In this document: one piece after another, positions 1-6,588 of the stretch
Layout of the letters: each line of letters begins with the position of its first letter
Numbering within the stretch: position 1 is the first letter of the stretch
NCBI GenBank assembly: GCA_040394735.1
Contig: JBEBRR010000070.1
Location: 1 to 18,890, forward strand
Direction: 5' to 3'
DNA from: Leadbetterella byssophila_A
GTDB taxonomy: Bacteria > Bacteroidota > Bacteroidia > Cytophagales > Spirosomataceae
DNA: 18,890 bases
Notes under the pieces: generated by a model
The model's database searches: none
What the model was told of the DNA's origin: nothing
The model's input: the letters and a program-made list of their open reading frames with translations, nothing else
Position numbers and translations under genes: made by a program

Positions 1-207
1 GCGCTGAAAGCTGCCCAGGCGGGGAATGATGTGGTACTGGCCCAGGAGATCCTGCAGCATGCTTTCCGGACCGATGTGCGGCCGCTGGTGGCCGAAGCCC
101 GCTTACAATCAGCCGGAGCACTGAACCCGGTAAAGCTGTTCAGAAGCCTGGAAGTAAGAAAAAGGCTGATCGAAGAAAGAGGATACCAGCTGGCGTCAGG
201 GCTATGA
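1..207 (+). CDS. rhaI: L-rhamnose isomerase-like sugar isomerase, C-terminal fragment
   Basis: Only the last 68 codons are in the window; the gene continues upstream. The open frame runs from base 1 to a TGA at 205-207. The visible tail contains AFRTDVRPLVAEAR, followed by a short stretch ending in IEERG. This resembles the C-terminus of the Pseudomonas/Gram-positive type of L-rhamnose isomerase (RhaI, a metal-dependent TIM-barrel aldose-ketose isomerase converting L-rhamnose to L-rhamnulose). The metal-binding residues are off the window, so the call rests on the tail motif and on context. The stop overlaps the start of the downstream sugar kinase (ATGA at 204-207), which implies one transcript and translational coupling. 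Another deoxysugar isomerase of the same fold cannot be excluded. Confidence 0.72.
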   Translation, partial: ALKAAQAGNDVVLAQEILQHAFRTDVRPLVAEARLQSAGALNPVKLFRSLEVRKRLIEERGYQLASGL

Positions 208-1532
208 GCGGCATACTGATTTTTGATATAGGAAAAACCAACAAAAAAGCCTTCGTATTTGACGAAGATTACGCTATTCTTTGGGAAAAGAGTGTGCTGC
301 TGGAAGAAACCGCCGATGAGGACGGAGACCCCTGCGAAGACCTGCCGAAGCTCATCTCCTGGGTGAAGGGAGTGTATGCGGAAGTACGTGCACTCTATCC
401 CATAAAGGCTGTCAATTTCAGCAGCTACGGCGCCACCCTGGTTTTCCTGGACGGGAACGGCCGGGTGCTGACCCCGCTGTATAATTACCTGAAAGCCTAT
501 CCTGAAGAGTTAAAGCGAAAATTTTACGATACCTATGACGGCGAAACCGCATTTTCAAAAACGGCGGCTTCACCGGTTCTGGGAAGCCTGAACAGCGGCA
601 TGCTGATCTACCGGCTGAAGCACGAACGGCCGGAGGTTTTCTCCGCTGTCAAACGGATCCTGCACCTGCCCAATTACCTGAGCTTTTTATTTTCAGGAAA
701 GAAAGTAACCGATATCACCAGCATAGGATGCCACACCAATCTCTGGGACTTCACCCGGGGAGAATATCACCGGTGGGTAGGAGAGGAAGGTGTAGCCCGT
801 TTCCTGGCCCCTGTTCACGCCCCGGACCAGCCGGCTCAGGGCCGAGACGGAGTGACGGTGGGCATTGGCCTTCACGACTCCTCCGCAGCCCTGATTCCTT
901 ACCTGAAACGCTTTGATGAGCCGTTTGCATTGCTCTCTACCGGTACCTGGAACATCACCATTAATCCCTTCAATGAAGAGCCGCTGAGCGGGGAAGAACT
1001 GGCCAATGACTGCCTTTGCTTCCTGAAGACAGACGGAAAACCCATCAAGGCCTCCCGGCTTTTGGGCGGGCTGTACCATGAGCAGGAGGCGGCTAAAATA
1101 GCGCAGCGTTTTGGGATTACGCCCGGGCAATTAATGGAGATGAACTATGATCCGGACATAGCGCTGGAATCCCTGTCCCTGGAAGACTACCGGATTGAAA
1201 ATCCTGTTTCAGGACTGGAGCGTAACGGACAAAACTACGAAACCGCTGAACAGGCCTATCACCAGCTGATGGCTGACCTGGTGGCTTTACAGAAACGGTC
1301 TTCTGACCTGGTATTGAAGCATGCATCGGTAAAAAAGCTGTTTGTAGACGGCGGCTTCGGGAAGAGCCGGATTTTTATGAAAATGCTTTCGGCAGCATAT
1401 CCTGAAACGGAAGTTTGGACCAGTGAGGTGCCGCAGGCTTCGGCGCTGGGTGCGGCCCTGGTGCTGCACGCACACTGGAACAGCCGGCCGGTGCCCGAAG
1501 ATTTGATAAAATTGAAGCAATTTACTGACTAA
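204..1532 (+). CDS. FGGY-family carbohydrate kinase, probable rhamnulokinase
   Basis: This 442-aa cytoplasmic kinase transfers the ATP gamma-phosphate to a ketose or polyol. The N-terminal phosphate-binding motif is D8-x-G10-K11-T12-N13-K14. The probable catalytic aspartate is D225 in GLHDSSAA, equivalent to HD in RhaB and XylB. The second nucleotide-binding domain shows STGTWN (245-250), VDGGFGKS (381-388) and the adenosine-site segment QASALGAAL (411-419). The protein is slightly shorter than typical family members of about 460-500 aa but appears complete. The ATG at 204 overlaps the isomerase stop by 4 nt, which fixes the start. Next to a RhaI-type isomerase, L-rhamnulose is the likeliest substrate (product L-rhamnulose-1-phosphate). 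L-fuculose or a related deoxyketose is the alternative, because FGGY specificity cannot be read reliably by eye. Confidence 0.88.
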   Translation: MSGILIFDIGKTNKKAFVFDEDYAILWEKSVLLEETADEDGDPCEDLPKLISWVKGVYAEVRALYPIKAVNFSSYGATLVFLDGNGRVLTPLYNYLKAYPEELKRKFYDTYDGETAFSKTAASPVLGSLNSGMLIYRLKHERPEVFSAVKRILHLPNYLSFLFSGKKVTDITSIGCHTNLWDFTRGEYHRWVGEEGVARFLAPVHAPDQPAQGRDGVTVGIGLHDSSAALIPYLKRFDEPFALLSTGTWNITINPFNEEPLSGEELANDCLCFLKTDGKPIKASRLLGGLYHEQEAAKIAQRFGITPGQLMEMNYDPDIALESLSLEDYRIENPVSGLERNGQNYETAEQAYHQLMADLVALQKRSSDLVLKHASVKKLFVDGGFGKSRIFMKMLSAAYPETEVWTSEVPQASALGAALVLHAHWNSRPVPEDLIKLKQFTD

Positions 1533-1550
1533 AGTCTTTTATATTTACAG

Positions 1551-1655
1551 CGCTGCCTTCGCGGCCCGACCTGTCGAAGGGCGCGGTAGGACTATCCGCC
1601 GGATACAGATGCAAAATCCTGCATCTCTACACCCGGAACTCGCTACCCGGAACTC
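1551..1655. repeat. REP-like and short repeats in the kinase-lldD gap
   Basis: The 144-nt gap between the kinase and the oxidase is packed with small repeats. At 1551-1584, gcgc...ccttcg can pair with cgaagggcgc around a short loop, with a 2-nt bulge; it includes cctgtcgaagg, a motif resembling common dispersed REP-type palindromes. At 1607-1626 there is a perfect 7-bp hairpin, agatgca / tgcatct with a 6-nt loop. It is not followed by a T-run, so it is a poor terminator. At 1631-1641 and 1645-1655 the 11-mer acccggaactc is directly repeated. These could be mRNA-stabilising or processing structures inside an operon. Function is not demonstrated. Confidence 0.45.
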
Positions 1656-1676
1656 AAAACTATTTTTGAATAAAAA

Positions 1677-2819
1677 ATGCTGAACTATAACCCCCAATAC
1701 CCCGGCATCGACGACCTCATCCGCAAGGCTAAAAAACGCATGCCGAAATTTGCCTTTGAATACCTGGATGGTGGATGCAACGAAGACGTCAACCTGTACA
1801 AAAACACCAAAGAGATCCGGGATATCGAACTGGTGCCGTACTACCTGCGGGAGTACAAAGAACCCAGCCTGAAAACGGAGCTGTTCGGTCATGTGTACGA
1901 TGCGCCTTTCGGGGTGTCGCCGGTAGGCCTGCAGGGACTGATGTGGCCCAACTCGCCGGAGATCCTGGCCAGGGCGGCCGCAGAGCAGAACATCCCGTTC
2001 ATCCTGAGTACCGTCACCACCTCCAGCATTGAAAAGATAGCAGAGATAACAGAAGGGAAATTCTGGTACCAGCTGTATCATCCGGCAAAAGAAGAGTTAA
2101 GAGACGATATGTTCAAACGCCTGGAGGCGGTGGGATGTAAGACCCTGGTGGTGCTGACTGACGTCCCCACTTTCGGTTTCCGTCCGCGCGATATCCGGAA
2201 CGGCCTCGCCATGCCGCCGCAGATGACGTTCAAAAACATTCTCCAGATACTATCGCACCCCACCTGGGCGCTCAGTACCCTGTATTACGGGCAGCCGAAC
2301 TTCGCCACCATGAAGAAATACATGCCCAAGGGGCTGAATATGAAGCAGCTGGGACTGTATATGAACCAGACCTTCTCCGGCCGGATCAGCCAGGAAAGAC
2401 TGCAGACCATCCGCGATAAATGGAAAGGAAACCTGGTAATGAAAGGCGTGGCCACGGCCGAAGATGTAGGCCAGGCCGTGAAATTCGGGCTTGACGGCGT
2501 GATCGTTTCCAATCACGGCGGCCGCCAGCTCGATGCCGGTGAGTCGTCCATTCATACCCTTTACCCCATTGTGGAGCAGTACAAAGGGCAGATCAGGATC
2601 ATGCTGGACAGCGGCCTGCGTACCGGCCCCGACATTGCCCGTACCCTGGCGGCAGGAGCTGAATTTGCCTTCCTGGGCCGTACATTCATGTACAGTGTAG
2701 CCGCATTGGGCGCTAAAGGCGGAGATCACATCATTAACCTGCTTAAAATACAGCTGAAGCAGGTGATGGACCAGGTGTGCTGCGGGAAGGTGGAGGATCT
2801 GCCGAACCATCTGAGATAA
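1677..2819 (+). CDS. lldD: FMN-dependent alpha-hydroxy-acid dehydrogenase, L-lactate dehydrogenase type
   Basis: This 380-aa enzyme is predicted to oxidise a short L-alpha-hydroxy acid, probably L-lactate to pyruvate, using FMN. All active-site positions of the glycolate oxidase/flavocytochrome b2 family can be placed: Y29; SPVG 81-84; Q132 and Y134 in WYQLY; D162 and R169 seven residues apart; K256 in MKGVAT; the catalytic base H280 and substrate-binding R283 in SNHGGRQLD (278-286); and the FMN phosphate-binding DSGLRTGPDI (311-320) and LGR (333-335). Length is normal for LldD. There is no signal peptide, so it is cytoplasmic or at the inner membrane face. The neighbours (sugar isomerase and kinase, same strand) suggest it handles L-lactate made from L-lactaldehyde during rhamnose or fucose breakdown. 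Whether electrons go to quinone or to oxygen cannot be told from sequence. Confidence 0.9.
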   Translation: MLNYNPQYPGIDDLIRKAKKRMPKFAFEYLDGGCNEDVNLYKNTKEIRDIELVPYYLREYKEPSLKTELFGHVYDAPFGVSPVGLQGLMWPNSPEILARAAAEQNIPFILSTVTTSSIEKIAEITEGKFWYQLYHPAKEELRDDMFKRLEAVGCKTLVVLTDVPTFGFRPRDIRNGLAMPPQMTFKNILQILSHPTWALSTLYYGQPNFATMKKYMPKGLNMKQLGLYMNQTFSGRISQERLQTIRDKWKGNLVMKGVATAEDVGQAVKFGLDGVIVSNHGGRQLDAGESSIHTLYPIVEQYKGQIRIMLDSGLRTGPDIARTLAAGAEFAFLGRTFMYSVAALGAKGGDHIINLLKIQLKQVMDQVCCGKVEDLPNHLR

Positions 2820-2847
2820 TACCTGCTTTTGTAAAAATGCTCTTTGT

Positions 2848-2878
2848 AAAAAGCAAAAACCTTGATATATTGCTTTTT
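2848..2878. terminator. Candidate bidirectional terminator hairpin
   Basis: The perfect 8-bp inverted repeat aaaaagca / tgcttttt (2848-2855 and 2871-2878, 15-nt loop) lies between the convergent lldD and pirin genes. A-rich and T-rich arms give a T-run in either direction, as expected for a shared terminator. The stem is AT-rich and weak, and alternative pairings with tgctttt at 2824-2830 exist. Confidence 0.4.
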
Positions 2879-2989
2879 CTATTTAACAGAATGATACAAA
2901 CGAGCTTTCTATAAAGAGCAGATTGCCGGAAAAACAAAGACCGGCCTTATCGTAAAACCAAAATTAGGGTCAGGTAAATATTCAATCAC

Positions 2990-3730
2990 TTATCTGGTAG
3001 AATGTTTTTTATTCCCGCTGTACATTCCGCCATTATAGTAAGGCGATTTTCTGTCGGTAACAAATAAAACCAGTTCTGCCTGACTTTCTGTGGTGAATTG
3101 AATGTCTTCATCGCTGATTAAAAGACTTTCTCCTTTTGAGAGGACTATACTTTCGTTAACAGTAATTGTTCCCTGAAAAACATACAGTAAATAATCCAAA
3201 TCTGTTTTCGGGCTCTCAGGAAGTTGCAGGAAATGGGAGCTTGTTATTTTTACATCATATATAAATGTGTGGCTGCTCAGCTGCAATTTTGTTTTCTCTT
3301 TATATGGCGAAGCGATCAGGCGCCACTTATTGTTACTGTGGACTTCTTCCAGGTTCTGAAAGATAACTTCAGGTTGCGCATCCTTTTTTCCCGGTCTGAT
3401 AAATATTTGCAGGCCTTCGACATTTTCGTGCACGGCCTCTTCATGATGAAATATTTTTCCTGCTTTCATAAGCATCAGCCTTCCGGGGATGATAAATTCT
3501 TCAAAGCCTTCTGAATCAATGTGCTTCACTTTACCACTTCGGAAATAGGAAAGAATATCGTCATTAACATGTGGATGCATTTTTATTATCACGCCCTGTT
3601 CTATGTTGGCGTGGTCTATACGGCCCAGGCTGTGATACCCGGTATCATTGTTTGAAAGATATAAACCGGGATATAAAATGGAGATATGAGAGTTCCCCGT
3701 CTTTTTGGAATTATCGATTTTTGTTAGCAT
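2990..3730 (-). CDS. Pirin-family bicupin protein
   Basis: This 246-aa cytoplasmic protein has a pirin/YhhW-like pattern. The N-terminal cupin carries the metal-binding set H52 and H54 (in MHPH), and H95 with E97 (HHE, equivalent to HSE in pirins), plus the flanking KVKHIDSEG loop (68-75). A second, metal-free cupin follows from about 150 (LDYLLYVFQGTITV, 178-191). Pirins bind Fe and some have quercetin 2,3-dioxygenase activity; the physiological substrate is usually unknown. The start at 3730 follows an AT-rich leader. The gene is divergent from an HxlR regulator, a recurrent arrangement in which the regulator controls a redox or electrophile-responsive partner. A promoter-like TTG-N20-TAACTTTA lies about 60 nt upstream. 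It converges with lldD and is more AT-rich than that operon. Confidence 0.82.
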   Translation of the reverse strand: MLTKIDNSKKTGNSHISILYPGLYLSNNDTGYHSLGRIDHANIEQGVIIKMHPHVNDDILSYFRSGKVKHIDSEGFEEFIIPGRLMLMKAGKIFHHEEAVHENVEGLQIFIRPGKKDAQPEVIFQNLEEVHSNNKWRLIASPYKEKTKLQLSSHTFIYDVKITSSHFLQLPESPKTDLDYLLYVFQGTITVNESIVLSKGESLLISDEDIQFTTESQAELVLFVTDRKSPYYNGGMYSGNKKHSTR

Positions 3731-3791
3731 TTTTTGAATTGGAAATTGTCCGAATTTTCAGCTGCCGGGAGATTTTTTGTTAATCAAGTAG

Positions 3792-3822
3792 TAAAGTTAG
3801 AGCCATTACTTTACTTTTGCAA
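3792..3822 (-). promoter_or_regulatory. Predicted promoter of the pirin gene
   Basis: Read on the - strand, TTG (3822-3820), a 20-nt spacer and TAACTTTA (3799-3792) match the Bacteroidetes sigma-ABfr form (TTTG/TTG, 19-21 nt, TAnnTTTG) at seven of eight positions in the -7 box. The -33 TTG is half of the palindrome TTGCAA, whose other strand serves the divergent HxlR gene. The same arrangement recurs upstream of the lipoprotein gene at 4675-4705. Confidence 0.5.
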
Positions 3823-3863
3823 GTAGTTACCTCTGTGTACAAAATTGACATAGGGTAAAGTAT
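3816..3863 (+). promoter_or_regulatory. Promoter/operator module of HxlR-1
   Basis: The module reads 15-mer TTTGCAAGTAGTTAC (3816-3830), 5 nt, TGTAC (3836-3840), 14 nt, GTAAAGTAT (3855-3863). The identical motif series with identical spacings occurs upstream of HxlR-2 on the other strand (4681-4634), while the spacers differ. TTTG at the left edge and TA in TGTAC fit -33 and -7 positions, and the remaining conserved bases are probable HxlR operator contacts. TACTTTAC-like copies also occur nearby at 3807-3814 and, partially, at 3791-3796. Confidence 0.55.
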
Positions 3864-3886
3864 TGCTCACTTCTAAGGTATTCCAG

Positions 3887-4204
3887 ATGAAAATGAACGA
3901 TGAATATAATAATGTTTTAAAAGATGTACTGGAAATTGTGGGCGGAAAATGGGCTATCCCGATTGTTTTCTGCCTTTTGGGGGGTACAAAGAGGTTTAAG
4001 GAACTGGAGCGTTCCATCCCGGGCATTAATACCCGGATGCTGGTTAAAGAATTGAAAAATCTGGAAAGTGCTAATGTGGTAAAAAGAGAGGCCTATGCCA
4101 CAGTTCCTCTCACGGTAGAATATTCACTGACCCCCAACGGGCGGAAACTGGAGTTTGTTATTAAGGAACTCCATAAATGGGGCGTAGAATCCATCGAGAA
4201 ATAA
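3887..4204 (+). CDS. HxlR-family winged-helix regulator 1
   Basis: This is a 105-aa regulator made up almost entirely of one HxlR winged helix-turn-helix domain. VLEIVGGKWAIPIVF (14-28) is the family signature, GTKRFKELERSIPGI leads into the recognition helix NTRMLVKELKNLE, and the wing is TVPLTVEYSLT. The ATG at 3887 is chosen over an in-frame TTG at 3863 because AAGG at 3875-3878 lies 8 nt upstream and the family domain starts a few residues later; the ATG at 3893 is also possible. The protein lacks the N-terminal cysteine typical of redox-sensing HxlR members. Asn9 occupies that column, and its only cysteine is C29 in the helix after GGKW. It is divergent from pirin and convergent with a near-identical paralogue. 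It probably represses the pirin/HxlR divergent promoters. Confidence 0.9.
   Translation: MKMNDEYNNVLKDVLEIVGGKWAIPIVFCLLGGTKRFKELERSIPGINTRMLVKELKNLESANVVKREAYATVPLTVEYSLTPNGRKLEFVIKELHKWGVESIEK
3919..4050 (+). repeat. Inverted repeat arm 1, inside HxlR-1
   Basis: This 132-bp block matches the reverse complement of 4441-4572 with only seven mismatches, all transitions, all within 3961-3982. The flanking 42 bp (3919-3960) and 68 bp (3983-4050) are perfect. The two arms are separated by 390 bp. The block covers GGKW through the recognition helix. Confidence 0.95.
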
Positions 4205-4280
4205 AAGTATTCAAACACAGGCTTTTAAAAATCGGCTTTAATAGCTGAAGGATTGCACCTTGACGATTCCGTTATTGGAA

Positions 4281-4607
4281 CTAATGATCCTGCGTGGAAT
4301 GAGATTCTCCCCACACATACAATGCGTTTATTATAGGCCGTAATTCTTCTCCTTTTGAAGTGAGAGAGTACTCCACTGTTGGCGGAACAGTAGGAAATGG
4401 CTGCCTGAAAATAACGTTTTTCAGTTCAAGATTCTTCAGCTCTTTAACCAGCATCCGGGTATTAATGCCCGGGATGGAACGCTCCAGTTCCTTAAACCTC
4501 TTTGTACCCTCTAAAAGACGGAAAATGATTGGGATAGCCCATTTTCCGCCCACAATTTCCAGTACATCTTTTATAACGCATTTTTCATGATTATTGTAGT
4601 ATAACAT
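4281..4607 (-). CDS. HxlR-family winged-helix regulator 2
   Basis: This 108-aa HxlR regulator is a paralogue of the convergent gene at 3887-4204. C10 sits just before VIKDVLEIVGGKW, the column of the redox-active cysteine in YodB/HypR-type HxlR proteins, so it could sense thiol-reactive electrophiles, disulfide stress or aldehydes. The winged helix is nearly identical to HxlR-1 from KDVLEIVGGKW to VKELKNLE. After that the sequences diverge in the wing and C-terminal dimerisation helix (TVPPTVEYSLT, then INALYVWGE). The ATG at 4607 is the only good start. The gene is divergent from a lipoprotein gene and has the same 48-bp upstream module as HxlR-1, so cross-regulation between the two is likely. 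The ligand or stress is not known. Confidence 0.92.
   Translation of the reverse strand: MLYYNNHEKCVIKDVLEIVGGKWAIPIIFRLLEGTKRFKELERSIPGINTRMLVKELKNLELKNVIFRQPFPTVPPTVEYSLTSKGEELRPIINALYVWGESHSTQDH
4441..4572 (-). repeat. Inverted repeat arm 2, inside HxlR-2
   Basis: This is the partner of 3919-4050 (125 of 132 positions identical). The sequences of the two genes differ much more outside the block than inside it. That pattern fits recent gene conversion, or strong selection on the DNA-binding segment after an inverted duplication. Confidence 0.95.
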
Positions 4608-4633
4608 AGGTTGAGAATTTATTTTTTAACATT

Positions 4634-4681
4634 ATACTTTACTTTTTGTTACTATGGTACATTTGTGTAACTACTTGCAAA
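4634..4681 (-). promoter_or_regulatory. Promoter/operator module of HxlR-2
   Basis: On the - strand, TTTGCAAGTAGTTAC (4681-4667), 5 nt, TGTAC (4661-4657), 14 nt and GTAAAGTAT (4642-4634) reproduce the module upstream of HxlR-1 exactly in motif and spacing. It overlaps the divergent lipoprotein promoter and a 9-bp dyad, gtacatttg / caaatgtac (4657-4665 and 4678-4686). Binding by either HxlR could therefore control both directions. Confidence 0.55.
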
Positions 4682-4705
4682 TGTACACCAAATGCTATAA
4701 TTTTA
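4675..4705 (+). promoter_or_regulatory. Predicted promoter of the lipoprotein gene
   Basis: TTG (4675-4677), 20 nt and TAATTTTA (4698-4705) match the Bacteroidetes promoter form at seven of eight -7 positions. This mirrors the pirin promoter at 3822-3792. A start around 4712 would leave a leader of about 27 nt before the ATG at 4739. Confidence 0.5.
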
Positions 4706-4738
4706 CAACTTCAACAAATAATCATAACTAATTCAAGT

Positions 4739-5212
4739 ATGAAAAAGGGGTCAGTGTTACTTATCTATTCCATTTTGTTATCGCTGCTTTTAGCGTGTAA
4801 TTCCGGGAAGACGAAACAAAATACGGAAGATGCCGGTACAAATGTAGAATACAAAATAGCCAAAAACTATTTCATTAAGAATGATGTGGACGGGGCTATA
4901 CCTGACAAAATAACTGCACAGAGCGAATTTGAAAAATATTTTGGAATGGCTGCGACCATGGATCCGGAAGGTACACCTACGCCTATTGACTTTTCAAAAG
5001 AATATGTAATTGTAGCAGACTATGGTGTGACCGTCAGAGATGTGATATTAAATCCAGCTTCATTAACCCTCAAAGAGGGTGTTTTGAACCTGGAATATAA
5101 GGCCGAGGAAGGAGAAGAGCAAGGATTTACATCTCGCCCCTTTCTCCTGATTGTTGTTGCCAATGCAACACAGGGAGAGGTGACACTATGTCAGGTAAAA
5201 TCAGGCAATTGA
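4739..5212 (+). CDS. Small secreted lipoprotein of unknown function
   Basis: The predicted protein has 157 aa. The ATG at 4739 is chosen because it gives a textbook lipoprotein signal: MKK, a hydrophobic stretch, then the lipobox L17-L18-A19-C20. A longer frame from an upstream TTG would run through the promoter region and bury the signal. The mature part (KNYFIKNDVDGAIPDKI, then IDFSKEYVIVADYG and SRPFLLIVVAN) resembles small beta-rich lipoproteins of Bacteroidota that are loosely related to the PrcB C-terminal domain; this is from memory and tentative. No catalytic motif is visible. It is probably anchored in a cell-envelope membrane. It is divergent from HxlR-2 behind a shared operator, so it is likely the regulated target of that repressor. 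Confidence 0.75.
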   Translation: MKKGSVLLIYSILLSLLLACNSGKTKQNTEDAGTNVEYKIAKNYFIKNDVDGAIPDKITAQSEFEKYFGMAATMDPEGTPTPIDFSKEYVIVADYGVTVRDVILNPASLTLKEGVLNLEYKAEEGEEQGFTSRPFLLIVVANATQGEVTLCQVKSGN

Positions 5213-5260
5213 CAAATTAATTCAAACAGACCCAAATTTAGTTTAAACCCAATCAACATA

Positions 5261-6574
5261 ATGCTTATGAAACGTTTAATTTTTACTCTTGCAACTCTTT
5301 TAGGGGTATTAACCCTTCAGGTGAAGGGGCAAACCTACATTTACAGCACGGTCTCGGTCAATAGCTATACAGACCCTGCGAGCTCAGTCACCGGGGCGGG
5401 GTTCTGGTCGGCACCTACGGTACTTTCAAACTATACCTTTTCCACTACCAGTAATAGTAGCAGGATTGATCAGGTAACCCATACACTGGGAGGAGCTTCA
5501 TCGGAAGTGAATGCTTCTAATGCCTGGGAAAGTAAATACGGTGAAATTGACGCCAATGCATCAAATTGCATTAAAGTAAGATCGGTAAGTAATGCTTCTT
5601 CAAGCGGGGCTCCTTTGGGGGATCCCATTACCACGGTAGTGACATTTTCATCCGTTACACCTACGGCCGATTGGGGTTTTATGGTTTTGGATATTGATGT
5701 GGATCAGGTGACCATACGGGCCACAGATGCAAGCGGTGCCTATTACCCGGTTACGGATATTAACCGCTGGTTTAAATCAACCCTCAACATGAGTTCTTCA
5801 TCCGGTAGTACTACCCCCTGGTATGATAATGCGACCGGTACGGTAGTAGGATTTGACTACGGAAATACAAAACAAACTACTCTTTCCGCAGGAAATGACG
5901 TCAACGGGCCCGCAGCGTATTTTGAGCCGGATCAGCCGGTAAAAACACTTGAATTTATATTTGATAACCTTCAACCTACTGCCACACCCAGCCAACGGTA
6001 TTTCATAGCGGCAAAAGATGTGAGTGCTTTACCTGTAAACCTGATATCTTTTACCGCTATGAATGCCATTGACTACGCCCTCTTAACCTGGCTCACGGCT
6101 TCGGAGTCGTTTAATAAAGGTTTTGAAATTGAGCGTAGTAACGACGCCCTCACCTGGAAGAGAATCGGATATGTGGAAAGTCTGTCGCAGAATGGCACCA
6201 GTGACGGGACTCTGCAGTACAGTTTTAAAGACGTAGCTATAATGAAAGGACAAAATTATTATCGCCTGAAACAAATAGACTTGGATGGAACTTTCGGGTA
6301 TAGCCCGATTCGGGTAGTACTTTCCGACAAAGAAAAAGCAGGCCAGGTGATGATATTTCCCAATCCAACCACAGATTATATAACGCTGGCGGAATTATCA
6401 GGAAATGAAAAAATCCACATGTATGATGCGCAGGGTAGAAAAATCAAATCGGTACAAAGTACAGGCTTTACCACAGATATTTCGATGCATGGCGTGAAAG
6501 AAGGTATGTATTTTATTCATGTTATCCAAGAAAACGGAGAGATTACATACCATAAAATTATTAAAAGAAACTAA
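5261..6574 (+). CDS. T9SS-exported protein with Por C-terminal sorting domain
   Basis: This 437-aa secreted protein has a Sec signal peptide (MLMKRLIFTLATLLGVLTLQ, cleavage probably near VKGQ, residue 24). A Ser/Thr/Asn-rich beta domain without a recognised catalytic motif spans about 25-255. A fibronectin-III-like segment follows (LPVNLISFTA to GYSPIRVV, about 257-352, with the usual LTW and YYRLKQID motifs). The type IX sorting domain is at 363-437 (FPNPTTDYITL, YDAQGRKI, GMYFIHVI, IIKRN). The FnIII-like plus sorting-domain tail is common in Chitinophagaceae and Cytophagales. The start could be ATG 5261 or 5267. Only 14 nt separate its stop from the lasso precursor start, so read-through transcription is likely, although a functional link is unproven. 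It could be an adhesin or a carbohydrate-binding surface protein. Confidence 0.85.
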   Translation: MLMKRLIFTLATLLGVLTLQVKGQTYIYSTVSVNSYTDPASSVTGAGFWSAPTVLSNYTFSTTSNSSRIDQVTHTLGGASSEVNASNAWESKYGEIDANASNCIKVRSVSNASSSGAPLGDPITTVVTFSSVTPTADWGFMVLDIDVDQVTIRATDASGAYYPVTDINRWFKSTLNMSSSSGSTTPWYDNATGTVVGFDYGNTKQTTLSAGNDVNGPAAYFEPDQPVKTLEFIFDNLQPTATPSQRYFIAAKDVSALPVNLISFTAMNAIDYALLTWLTASESFNKGFEIERSNDALTWKRIGYVESLSQNGTSDGTLQYSFKDVAIMKGQNYYRLKQIDLDGTFGYSPIRVVLSDKEKAGQVMIFPNPTTDYITLAELSGNEKIHMYDAQGRKIKSVQSTGFTTDISMHGVKEGMYFIHVIQENGEITYHKIIKRN

Positions 6575-6588
6575 TAAATTTAACACAA

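Noticed and set aside
1661..1668. TATTTTTG as a -7 promoter box for lldD
   Set aside because: It matches the consensus but ends 8 nt before the ATG and has no -33 element at the right distance. It would produce an almost leaderless transcript.
1545..2810. Open frames on the - strand opposite lldD (178 and 186 codons)
   Set aside because: lldD has every catalytic residue of its family; the antisense translations show no family features and are composition shadows.
3863..3886. TTG start extending HxlR-1 by eight residues
   Set aside because: It lies within the conserved GTAAAGTAT operator element and has no ribosome-binding site; ATG 3887 has AAGG at good distance.
4646..4738. TTG start extending the lipoprotein by 31 residues
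   Set aside because: It would bury the lipoprotein signal and translate through the promoter/operator. ATG 4739 gives a correct signal peptide.
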